From JAVBKB01 sp031554275 (GTDB lineage: Bacteria > Bacillota > Bacilli > JARBTR01), in contig JAVBKB010000060.1 in assembly GCA_031554275.1 (NCBI GenBank), forward strand, positions 1 to 8,727: a stretch of DNA of 8,727 nucleotides, in the 5' to 3' direction. Positions 1 to 5,941 of this stretch are shown here, one piece after another. A model generated the notes under the pieces. The model had not been told where the DNA came from. It saw nothing but the letters and a program-made list of their open reading frames with translations, and ran no database searches. Made by a program: the position numbers and the translations under genes. Position 1 is the stretch's first letter. Every line of letters starts with the position of its first letter.

Positions 1-83
1 CAGCTTTTCATCTTTTTTCTCATTGTAAAAACCCAGCTAATGGATTCTAGTACTAGCAGCTATAATAAGCCATAAAAGAGTGC

Positions 84-260
84 TTACCAGATAAATTGGC
101 AAAGCAGTTCCTCAGCGAATTCTTTTTCAATAAGTTGTAAACATTTGCGTAGTTCATTTGAGATCAAACTGTCAACCTCAGTTCGCCAAATACTATTTTC
201 AATAGTCAGCGGTTGTTTTGGTTTGAAATTCAGAAGGTACTCGAAATATTTTATTATCAC
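84..260 (-). CDS. Possible small ORF (58 aa) overlapping the end of the STM4011-family gene
   Basis: An open frame in a different phase runs through the last 20 codons of the upstream radical SAM gene and continues 115 bases past its stop, ending at TAA (86-84). The furthest supported start is GTG at 260-258, which has no convincing ribosome binding site. A TTG near 164 has GAGGT about 7 nt upstream and would give only a peptide of about 27 residues. The C-terminal part, about residues 27-58, is rich in Glu, Leu and Lys and would form an amphipathic acidic helix ending CQFIW. It reads like protein rather than random sequence. It may be a short translationally coupled protein, the decayed end of an older gene, or chance. 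I do not recognise it and infer no function. Confidence 0.25.
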   Translation of the reverse strand: MIIKYFEYLLNFKPKQPLTIENSIWRTEVDSLISNELRKCLQLIEKEFAEELLCQFIW

Positions 261-1080
261 CAAAAACGTCCAACTCTGGAATGTCGGTTCGATGAAAGTA
301 GGCGAGATAGCAGCTACATTCCTTTGCAGTACATTGTGTCGGTAATAGGATGTTTTGATAGAGATTGCCTAATTTTGTATTGCTGATGTTGCAGGCAAAT
401 ATATCACCATCGGCATTCATAAATATGCTTTTTCTTCCCGCCAAACATTGCTTGGTATCAGCTGGGTAATGGCTGATTTCCATTGAGAATTGTGGATCAA
501 TTTCAAGGAAAGCTTGAAGTTCATTTGGCGCGTAAGCAGTTCTTCGCATTTCATTTGCATTTAACCAAAAATAAACTGTTTTCGGAAGCTTAGCCTTTAA
601 AAGTCGAAATTGCTCAATCATTTTGTAATCGGCAACTGCACCCACTGAAAAGATAAATCCTGCCTTATGCAAGTCAAGACACTGCTCAAGAAATCTTTCC
701 GCGGAAATTTGAGAAGGGTGGAAGGAACACCAAAGACGGATTTTTTCGATTTGCCCTGTAGAATCTTCAATCACCTTAACAAATTGGTTGACTGAAAAGC
801 TTGCATTTGTTTGGCAGCCAACCAATTTAACAGACGTCTGTTTGCTGATGGTTGCCAATGCTTTCAGATAATGACGATGAATTAGTGCCTCACCATAGGG
901 TGTGATCATAAGATTAATTGGATGTTTGAATTGTGGTAGCACCGAGATCATTTGATCTAAAGCTAAATGATCTTTTGACAAATCCCTTTGAGTAGTTTTC
1001 GAGAAAGGGCAATAATTACAAGTATAATTGCATGTTCGTAGAAAACCACGATAGATTAATGTTTCTACAGAATTGAACAT
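199..1080 (-). CDS. STM4011-family radical SAM protein
   Basis: A radical S-adenosylmethionine enzyme of 293 residues, probably cytoplasmic. The cluster-binding motif is at the N-terminus (C17, C21, C24, spaced CX3CX2C), so SAM cleavage to a 5'-deoxyadenosyl radical is expected. A second cysteine group in the C-terminal third (C212, C230, C250, C255, C257) resembles a SPASM/twitch auxiliary Fe-S site, as in peptide- and protein-modifying radical SAM enzymes. The end (YFHRTD, then VFGDNKIFRVP) fits my memory of the family's C-terminus. The frame could be extended to TTG at 1113, but ATG at 1080 has GGAGG six nt upstream and places the radical SAM motif at the usual distance, so I choose it. 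It is the last gene of the five-gene operon, 36 nt after the STM4012-family gene. The family assignment is firm; the substrate is unknown. The SPASM-like region could lead to annotation as a sulfatase-maturating enzyme, but the neighbouring hydrolase lacks the target motif. Confidence 0.88.
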   Translation of the reverse strand: MFNSVETLIYRGFLRTCNYTCNYCPFSKTTQRDLSKDHLALDQMISVLPQFKHPINLMITPYGEALIHRHYLKALATISKQTSVKLVGCQTNASFSVNQFVKVIEDSTGQIEKIRLWCSFHPSQISAERFLEQCLDLHKAGFIFSVGAVADYKMIEQFRLLKAKLPKTVYFWLNANEMRRTAYAPNELQAFLEIDPQFSMEISHYPADTKQCLAGRKSIFMNADGDIFACNISNTKLGNLYQNILLPTQCTAKECSCYLAYFHRTDIPELDVFGDNKIFRVPSEFQTKTTADY

Positions 1081-1086
1081 TTCCTT

Positions 1087-1091
1087 CCTCC
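1087..1091 (-). promoter_or_regulatory. Ribosome binding site that fixes the STM4011-family start
   Basis: On the minus strand GGAGG lies six bases before ATG 1080-1078, in the 36-nt gap after the TAG stop of the preceding gene. It favours the ATG over the in-frame TTG at 1113, which lies only three bases after that stop and has no comparable site. Confidence 0.8.
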
Positions 1092-1116
1092 AGACCTTTC
1101 CATACTGTGACAAATA

Positions 1117-2376
1117 CTAGTTACTTAAATCATCTTTCCAAGTTTCCGAGCGGGTTTGAACCTCAGGCGAAATAAACATTGGACCTAAATAATCTGATAA
1201 TGACATCCCTGTTTCTGTTAAGAGAATACGATCACCATCTAACCTACAATAGTTACTCTCAATGAAATCGTTAATGATAGGGAAATCAATTCTTACTTCA
1301 TTGTTAAAATGAAGATGATAATCCTGTTGCGACAAACCAGTATAGAAGAAAAGGTTTTTGATCAAATAACTGCGTTTCTTTTCTTCAAGAGAAAGGATAT
1401 AGCCATTTGTAATGGCTGTTTTGTCACTTTGTTGGATAAATTCATCGATTATTTGGGCAGCAAAGTTCATTTTCTTTGAGTATTTTGTACAAAAATGCAG
1501 GTTGCCAAGATAACTTCGACCGCCAGCACCAAGTGCCAACGAATTTTCAAAACCACAGGAATCAGTTGTTGCCATGTCAATATGTCCTTTTTTTACAAAA
1601 CGACGCATTGAGGTTTGTAAATAGCCAGATTGCAACAATTGCGCTTTGGCGGCAAAGTATTGCAGATAGATTTCTTCATTCTGTTTCGTATTGTACAGTG
1701 GGTAGAGAAAAATCTCATCAGGATGGTAACGAACTACTTGCTCAATTGAATATTGTAAGGTTGCCATCGTTTGATGGGGGATACCGTAGATGATATCAAT
1801 GTTAATAGCTTCAAAGTTGGCTGTCGTCAACATCGATAAAGCTTGATGAGCAGACGCCTCAAGATGTTTACGGCCTAATGTTTTTAATTCGCTATTAACG
1901 AAACTTTGAACACCAATACTGACACGATTAACTCCAAAGGACTTCAGGACTGAGATTTTCTCAGCAGTTGTATCATTTGGCGAGGTTTCAATCACTTTAT
2001 AAGTTTCCATATCGACAAACATTCGATCAAAGACAATTTGAAACAATCTAGTGAGTTGTTTGGCAGACAAAAGTAGAGGAGTGCCACCACCAATGATAAA
2101 GCTACTCCATCTAATTGGTGCCAAATTCATTTGCTCTGTTTGTATCGAAACTGCATCTAGATAACGATCTATTAAAGAATTATCAGCATTATTGATCATA
2201 AAAAGGTTGCAAAATCCACACCGACTTTGACAAAAGGGGATGTGGAGATACAAATTGCTAGCACCTTGATAGAGTTGATCTTTGACATCTGAAAACTGAA
2301 TTCCCACAAGCTTACGATAAGCTGTTTTGTGAGGGTAATTATACATGTATTGTGAGTAAATTAAGTCCTGATCCAT
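1117..2376 (-). CDS. STM4012-family (HemW-like) radical SAM protein
   Basis: A 419-residue radical SAM enzyme of the coproporphyrinogen-oxidase-like (HemN/HemW) class. The N-terminal region carries LHIPFCQSRCGFC with the cluster cysteines C49, C53 and C56. It is followed by the SAM-binding GGGTP (96-100), then RVSIGVQSF (151-159) and DIIYGIP (194-200), all typical of this class. The HNXXYW heme-binding motif of the HemW heme chaperone is not present. In the equivalent stretch before the glycine-rich GAGGRSYLG (283-291) there is instead TDSCGFENSLAL, so this is not HemW or HemN. A helical C-terminal part, about 310-419, follows, as in the HemN family. ATG 2376 has a GGAG site six to seven nt upstream. 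It sits fourth in the operon, 39 nt after the STM4013-family gene. The reaction is unknown; coupling with the second radical SAM protein encoded next to it is inferred. Confidence 0.9.
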   Translation of the reverse strand: MDQDLIYSQYMYNYPHKTAYRKLVGIQFSDVKDQLYQGASNLYLHIPFCQSRCGFCNLFMINNADNSLIDRYLDAVSIQTEQMNLAPIRWSSFIIGGGTPLLLSAKQLTRLFQIVFDRMFVDMETYKVIETSPNDTTAEKISVLKSFGVNRVSIGVQSFVNSELKTLGRKHLEASAHQALSMLTTANFEAINIDIIYGIPHQTMATLQYSIEQVVRYHPDEIFLYPLYNTKQNEEIYLQYFAAKAQLLQSGYLQTSMRRFVKKGHIDMATTDSCGFENSLALGAGGRSYLGNLHFCTKYSKKMNFAAQIIDEFIQQSDKTAITNGYILSLEEKKRSYLIKNLFFYTGLSQQDYHLHFNNEVRIDFPIINDFIESNYCRLDGDRILLTETGMSLSDYLGPMFISPEVQTRSETWKDDLSN

Positions 2377-2415
2377 CGGAATCTCCAGTCACTTTGGGTT
2401 ATGAGGTTCACAATA

Positions 2416-3282
2416 TCAGCCCTGTTTCTTGACGACAAAGTCCATATAGGGAATGGTATTAGTGATTTCGTGATTAAAGCTATGAAAAAACTTGCCATCT
2501 TCACCATAACAAGTGCCGTGATCCGAACAAAGGATGACAAAGGTATTACTTCGTTTCCGAAATGCGTCTATTAAAGTTTCGATTCGTGCATCCACATACT
2601 GTAAAGCTGCGGCGTGAGTGTAAGTGTTGTCGCCTTTGCCTGCGCCTTCCACATAGAAGTGGCTCGGATAATGGATAGCATCAATATTCATGTACATCAT
2701 TATCCGTTGTTCAACTGGCTTTTGTTGAATCTTTTTCACAGCAAAGTCAATTTGATTATCAGGGCTTTCCTTCACAATGCAGGAAAAAGAGGGATGCCAA
2801 TAACTTTCCTTGAACATTGCAGGAAAAACCTTGCCGATATCTGAGCGATTATCAAAGAAGGAAACGCCACCAATGCAAAGCGTATCATAGCCAACTTTTT
2901 CTAGCCCTTGAATCCAGGTTGCTCCATCAAATGCAAATGATTTCTTCGGACCTTTCATTCCTAAACCGATATTTTTGGGAAAGAAAAGTGGTGGCACTTG
3001 GTCACTTGGCTCAAGTGGTTTTGGCATAAATCCTGCAAACATTGCATGATGTGATGGATAAGTGAAATTTGCAGGAGCATCACATTTGATCCACTGACCA
3101 TATTTATTGAACTGGGGTGTTCGTGCTGCATCCTGTTCTTGAATAGCGATGTCATATCGGAGTGAGTCCAATACCACGAAAAGAATATCGTGAGTACCAA
3201 CAATTTCGTTCATATTAATTCCGCTATCATTCTTAGGGGCATCAAAAAATTCTGGAGGGACTTCAGTTAGCATTTCACTCAT
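2416..3282 (-). CDS. STM4013/SEN3800-family hydrolase (alkaline phosphatase superfamily)
   Basis: A 288-residue protein of the alkaline phosphatase/sulfatase superfamily. Likely metal ligands and active-site residues can be placed in order: D39 in VVLDSLRYD, T74 in NFTYPSHH as the probable nucleophile, D201 and H204 in NIDAIHYP, D254-H255 in LCSDHGT, and H267 or H271 near the C-terminus. The nucleophile region reads T-x-P-S-H, not C/S-x-P-x-R, so it cannot be a formylglycine sulfatase; a phosphatase, phosphodiesterase or phosphotransferase activity is more likely. There is no signal peptide, so it should act in the cytoplasm, unlike most sulfatases. Its ATG overlaps the end of the ATP-grasp gene by 8 nt and has GAGGA about seven nt upstream, suggesting translational coupling. 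A second in-frame ATG is present at codon 4. The substrate is unknown. Confidence 0.87.
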   Translation of the reverse strand: MSEMLTEVPPEFFDAPKNDSGINMNEIVGTHDILFVVLDSLRYDIAIQEQDAARTPQFNKYGQWIKCDAPANFTYPSHHAMFAGFMPKPLEPSDQVPPLFFPKNIGLGMKGPKKSFAFDGATWIQGLEKVGYDTLCIGGVSFFDNRSDIGKVFPAMFKESYWHPSFSCIVKESPDNQIDFAVKKIQQKPVEQRIMMYMNIDAIHYPSHFYVEGAGKGDNTYTHAAALQYVDARIETLIDAFRKRSNTFVILCSDHGTCYGEDGKFFHSFNHEITNTIPYMDFVVKKQG

Positions 3283-4258
3283 TTAATTTCCTCATTTCTA
3301 TAAGCTGATGTTTGTAAATTTGATTTTCTTGATAGATGTCTTGATAGATGAGGTCACCCTGACCATTAATCTCAATGATGTAGGGAGTAAGCTTCTTTGT
3401 AATAAGGACATCAATTCCGGCGATATTTATATTCTTGAACTCTTTCATTGCCTTGATACAAAGCTGGTCAATTTCATCTACTTTTTCATCAGACAAATGA
3501 AGTGCTGAAAACGGAATTGCTTGATTGTTAAGATGTAAATTAGTAATTGGATTTGAAGAACCTCTAGCCAAGCGATAAATAATTTTGCCAAATTGAAAAA
3601 CGATTCTCAAATCAAAAGTTTGGCTTCCTATTGAGGCTTTTGGAAGCCATGCTTCTATAATTGTTGGTTGCTTTAATAGGGCATTCAGGATTTTCTGAAT
3701 CTCTACTGGATCTTCAGAAATCCAAATTCGTTTGGAGTTGTGTAAATCATCTTCAATCAGAACTGCAGTCGAATAAAGCTTGCATGATAACTTCGATGGA
3801 TGGATGCGAAACGCCATCACTCCAGCCGCTCCTGAACCCATAGTTGGCTTAATGAAGACATTGAAAGTGTTTGTTGCCCGCATTAAAGTAATGAGGTCAG
3901 CATAGCATCTGATATTTTCAGAAAGCATTGGAGTTGCAGGAATACCTGCACCAATCAATCTTTTCTTGCAGGCAACTTTGTCTAAAAGTGTGATTAATTC
4001 AATTGGATGATTAACAAATTGTAAGTCTTTCGCACTTGACAATAGATGAAGCTGATCTATATATGATTGATTGAAGGTTACCATCGAGTTTATGTTACTG
4101 CTGCCATGACTAGGTGGGTCGATCTTTACGATACTTTGAATATCTATTTGATCTATTTGTGCAAACTCTAGCAAACGAACTTCTATTTGAAGTTCGTTTG
4201 CTGCTTTCATGAAATAGGTTGTACGTTTGGAACTCGGATCGCCGATAAGTGTGATCAT
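3275..4258 (-). CDS. STM4014-family ATP-grasp protein (RimK-like)
   Basis: A 327-residue protein with an ATP-grasp fold; it would join a carboxylate to an amine or similar nucleophile through an acyl-phosphate. The N-terminal third (1-90) is a Rossmann-like pre-ATP-grasp domain. The central domain has VFIKPTMGSGAAGV (134-147) with the ATP-binding K137 and a glycine-rich loop. It is followed by DLRIVFQFGKIIYRLARG (216-233) with D216 and R218, and the metal-binding end GIDVLI...YIIEINGQGD with D283, E296 and N298. This order resembles RimK-type ligases. No signal peptide is seen. It starts 2 nt after the stop of the STM4015-family gene, with only a weak ribosome binding site, so translation is probably coupled. 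The product is unknown; the family is known only through its conserved neighbourhood. Confidence 0.85.
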   Translation of the reverse strand: MITLIGDPSSKRTTYFMKAANELQIEVRLLEFAQIDQIDIQSIVKIDPPSHGSSNINSMVTFNQSYIDQLHLLSSAKDLQFVNHPIELITLLDKVACKKRLIGAGIPATPMLSENIRCYADLITLMRATNTFNVFIKPTMGSGAAGVMAFRIHPSKLSCKLYSTAVLIEDDLHNSKRIWISEDPVEIQKILNALLKQPTIIEAWLPKASIGSQTFDLRIVFQFGKIIYRLARGSSNPITNLHLNNQAIPFSALHLSDEKVDEIDQLCIKAMKEFKNINIAGIDVLITKKLTPYIIEINGQGDLIYQDIYQENQIYKHQLIEMRKLNE

Positions 4259-4260
4259 GA

Positions 4261-5346
4261 TTACTCAGTTAGCATCGGATTGGTCCAAATCTCACCATCA
4301 TATTCTTCTTGCTCTTGTTGAGCAGAGATATCTACTTTAATTGGTAGTTTTTTCAATTGAGCAATCATTTCATCGGAGAAATAGTGATACTCGATTTTCA
4401 GCTCGCTCAAATGGCCAATTTTATCAGTATTATCAAGTAATAATTGACCACCTTTATCAGTGATACAACCATATGAAAGATCCAGTATCTCTAATTGAGG
4501 TAGGATACTACTTTCAAGAATCATTTCAGTGATTTCATCTTGAATTTCGCTATCAACAAGTCCAAGACGGGTCAAATTCGGAAATAGTTGTTTAGAGGTC
4601 AGTGGTTTGAGATTCTCAATGGAACCATCAAAACCATATTCATCTACACCGATATACAATGTCAATGTCTTTAAGTTTGGTAGTTTAGCAGTTACAATAG
4701 AGTGAATAATACTTAGAGGTAGCCCACCACAAATAATTTCTAAATGTTCAAGATTTGCATGGTCAACATTTCCCAACTCGAGGTCTTGACTACCTTTTAT
4801 CGTTAATTTCTTTAGGTTTGGAAGTGCCGCATAGAGATTAGAATAGTCACCTTGCTTAATCCAAGATACCTCACATTCTTCGAAATCCATATCCCCGATA
4901 AAGAGTGATTCAATATGTTGGAATTGATCCCGCTTTTCGATGAACGTATTAATAATCTGTTGGCAGGAGCATTCATAAGATTCTTCCCATGCTCCAATCG
5001 AAATATGTTTCAAATCTGGCAGTTTTTTATCCTTAAGAACTTTATCCATCAAATCCTTACTTGTTTTCCCTTTTTCGGCTTCCTCATAAGTGAGCGCATA
5101 TTTCTTTGCCTCATCTTTAGAATTAGCAACCGTTTCTGCATCAGCTTCAACATAGCCTTTTTTTGTCTTTTGACTAATTAGTTTGTTGACTTCTTTTTCA
5201 CAGGTCGCTTGATCTGGAAATTCCTTTGTTTGCGTCTGTCCATCAGTTCCCAATCGACCATAGACAACAGTATAACAATTCTCATTTTGCTCAATATTCC
5301 AGAATTTTTGAGATTTTTCATCCTTGTAAATAAAAAATTTTTGCAT
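4261..5346 (-). CDS. STM4015-family leucine-rich repeat protein with N-terminal WGR domain
   Basis: The first gene of the operon encodes 361 residues. Residues 1-68 form a WGR domain: it holds VVYGRLGTDGQTQTKEF (27-43) and ends with the typical KKGYVEA (62-68). WGR domains occur in poly(ADP-ribose) polymerases, where they contact DNA ends, and in uncharacterised bacterial MolR-like proteins. Residues 72-112 are a charged linker. Residues 113-345 match the STM4015 family: IGAWEESYE, then LFIGDMDFEECEVSWIKQGD (148-167), and degenerate leucine-rich repeats with LPNLKKLTI, LPNLKTLTL, FPNLTRLGL and LPQLEILDL. The C-terminus has an acidic stretch, EQEEYDGE, and ends TNPMLTE. There is no signal peptide or membrane segment. 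ATG 5346 has GGGAG nine nt upstream and a strong extended -10 promoter 31-39 bases upstream. A scaffold, substrate-binding or modified-substrate role is inferred only. Confidence 0.87.
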   Translation of the reverse strand: MQKFFIYKDEKSQKFWNIEQNENCYTVVYGRLGTDGQTQTKEFPDQATCEKEVNKLISQKTKKGYVEADAETVANSKDEAKKYALTYEEAEKGKTSKDLMDKVLKDKKLPDLKHISIGAWEESYECSCQQIINTFIEKRDQFQHIESLFIGDMDFEECEVSWIKQGDYSNLYAALPNLKKLTIKGSQDLELGNVDHANLEHLEIICGGLPLSIIHSIVTAKLPNLKTLTLYIGVDEYGFDGSIENLKPLTSKQLFPNLTRLGLVDSEIQDEITEMILESSILPQLEILDLSYGCITDKGGQLLLDNTDKIGHLSELKIEYHYFSDEMIAQLKKLPIKVDISAQQEQEEYDGEIWTNPMLTE

Positions 5347-5376
5347 TCAAGTTCACTCCCCAATATTTTTATAAAA

Positions 5377-5385
5377 ATTATACCA
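5377..5385 (-). promoter_or_regulatory. Extended -10 promoter of the STM4015-4011 operon
   Basis: The minus strand reads TGGTATAAT, a perfect extended -10 element, 30 bases before the start codon of the first operon gene. At the usual 17-bp distance the -35 position (5405-5400) has no good match to TTGACA, as expected when a TGN extension compensates. No other strong promoter was seen inside the operon, so this should drive all five genes. Confidence 0.65.
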
Positions 5386-5392
5386 TATTGCA

Positions 5393-5416
5393 ATTTGAGC
5401 TAGGGTAAAATCAAAT
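5393..5416. promoter_or_regulatory. Inverted repeat between two divergent promoters, possible operator
   Basis: ATTTGA (5393-5398) and TCAAAT (5411-5416) form a 6-bp inverted repeat with a 12-bp spacer. Its centre (5404.5) is close to the midpoint (5403) of the two opposing -10 boxes, so it covers the -35 regions of both promoters. A dimeric regulator bound here could control both directions. Six-base arms in AT-rich DNA can arise by chance, so this is tentative. Confidence 0.3.
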
Positions 5417-5420
5417 GATT

Positions 5421-5429
5421 TGTTATACT
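5421..5429 (+). promoter_or_regulatory. Extended -10 promoter of the rhodanese lipoprotein gene
   Basis: TGTTATACT gives an extended -10 (TGN plus TATACT), 25 bases before ATG 5455. Its expected -35 position (about 5401-5406) falls on the same bases as that of the divergent promoter. GGAGG (5443-5447) lies seven bases before the ATG. Confidence 0.6.
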
Positions 5430-5454
5430 ATATAAATTCAATGGAGGTTATCTT

Positions 5455-5853
5455 ATGAAACGAATATTAAGTCTTATATTTCTTTTCATTTGTGCTAGCA
5501 ATTTGGTCGGCTGTGAAAAGAGTGAAAACGAATCAGCTAATAGTGATTACCGAAAAATATCTGCACAAGAAGCGAAAGAAATGTTAGACCAAAACAAAGA
5601 TATTTTGCTCGTTGATGTACGATCCGAAGAAGAATTTAAAGAGAGTCACATTGAAGGTGCTATACTCATCCCTAGTACAGAAATTGCCAGCCTAGCGAAA
5701 ACTGAATTGCCTGATAAGCAAGCTACAATTCTTATCTATTGTAGAAGTGGCAATAGAAGTGCAACAGCTTCCAAGGAATTAATTGCACAGGGTTACTCCA
5801 ACATTTTCGATTTTGGTGGAATCAACGATTGGCCTTATGAAACAGTGAAATAA
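5455..5853 (+). CDS. Rhodanese-domain lipoprotein
   Basis: A 132-residue extracytoplasmic single-domain sulfurtransferase-like protein. Residues 1-20 are a lipoprotein signal (two positive residues, a hydrophobic core and the lipobox LVGC, with C20 as the lipidated cysteine), so it should be anchored to the outer face of the membrane. A short Ser/Asn/Glu-rich linker follows. Residues 35-130 are a complete rhodanese domain with LLVDVRSEEEF (51-61) and the active-site loop CRSGNRSA (96-103), where C96 would carry the persulfide. The end GGINDWPYE matches the usual GG-x-x-x-W closing motif. ATG 5455 has GGAGG seven nt upstream. Such lipoproteins are common in Bacillota; their physiological sulfur donor and acceptor are generally not known. 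It is divergent from the radical SAM operon, but its location outside the membrane argues against a direct shared pathway. Confidence 0.9.
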   Translation: MKRILSLIFLFICASNLVGCEKSENESANSDYRKISAQEAKEMLDQNKDILLVDVRSEEEFKESHIEGAILIPSTEIASLAKTELPDKQATILIYCRSGNRSATASKELIAQGYSNIFDFGGINDWPYETVK

Positions 5854-5893
5854 GTAAACTACTAGTGAAGAAAGACAGTTCAATTTCAGTGAT

Positions 5894-5922
5894 TTGATTG
5901 AATTGGTTACAATTGCTATTAA
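5894..5922 (+). promoter_or_regulatory. Probable promoter of the VanY-type carboxypeptidase gene
   Basis: TTGATT (5894-5899) is followed after 17 bp by TATTAA (5917-5922), which is preceded by TGC, giving a TGN-extended -10. It lies in the 88-bp gap between the rhodanese and carboxypeptidase genes. No terminator was seen in this gap, so read-through from the upstream gene is also possible. Confidence 0.4.
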
Positions 5923-5941
5923 ATAATGCGGAAGGTGTATC

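Noticed and set aside
1..83. A terminator or the start of another gene downstream of the operon
   Set aside because: On the minus strand CCA-TTAGC-TGG followed by five T residues has only a 3-4 bp stem. An ATG at 23-21 starts MRKKMKS but runs off the window with no ribosome binding site. Neither can be supported. A CTAGTACTAG palindrome (47-56) is present but unexplained.
145..345. A plus-strand open frame opposite the end of the STM4011-family gene
   Set aside because: It lies antisense to a firmly identified coding end, has no ribosome binding site and shows no family features.
1117..2376. Annotation as oxygen-independent coproporphyrinogen oxidase or HemW
   Set aside because: The HNXXYW heme motif is absent and the gene sits in the STM4011-4015 set, not among heme genes.
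199..3282. A sulfatase with its anaerobic sulfatase-maturating enzyme
   Set aside because: The hydrolase lacks the C/S-x-P-x-R site and a signal peptide, so no formylglycine target exists.
5347..5454. A short precursor peptide gene for a radical SAM peptide-modification (RiPP) pathway
   Set aside because: The gap holds two promoters and ribosome binding sites but no open frame with a start and ribosome binding site of its own. No such frame was found between the operon genes either.
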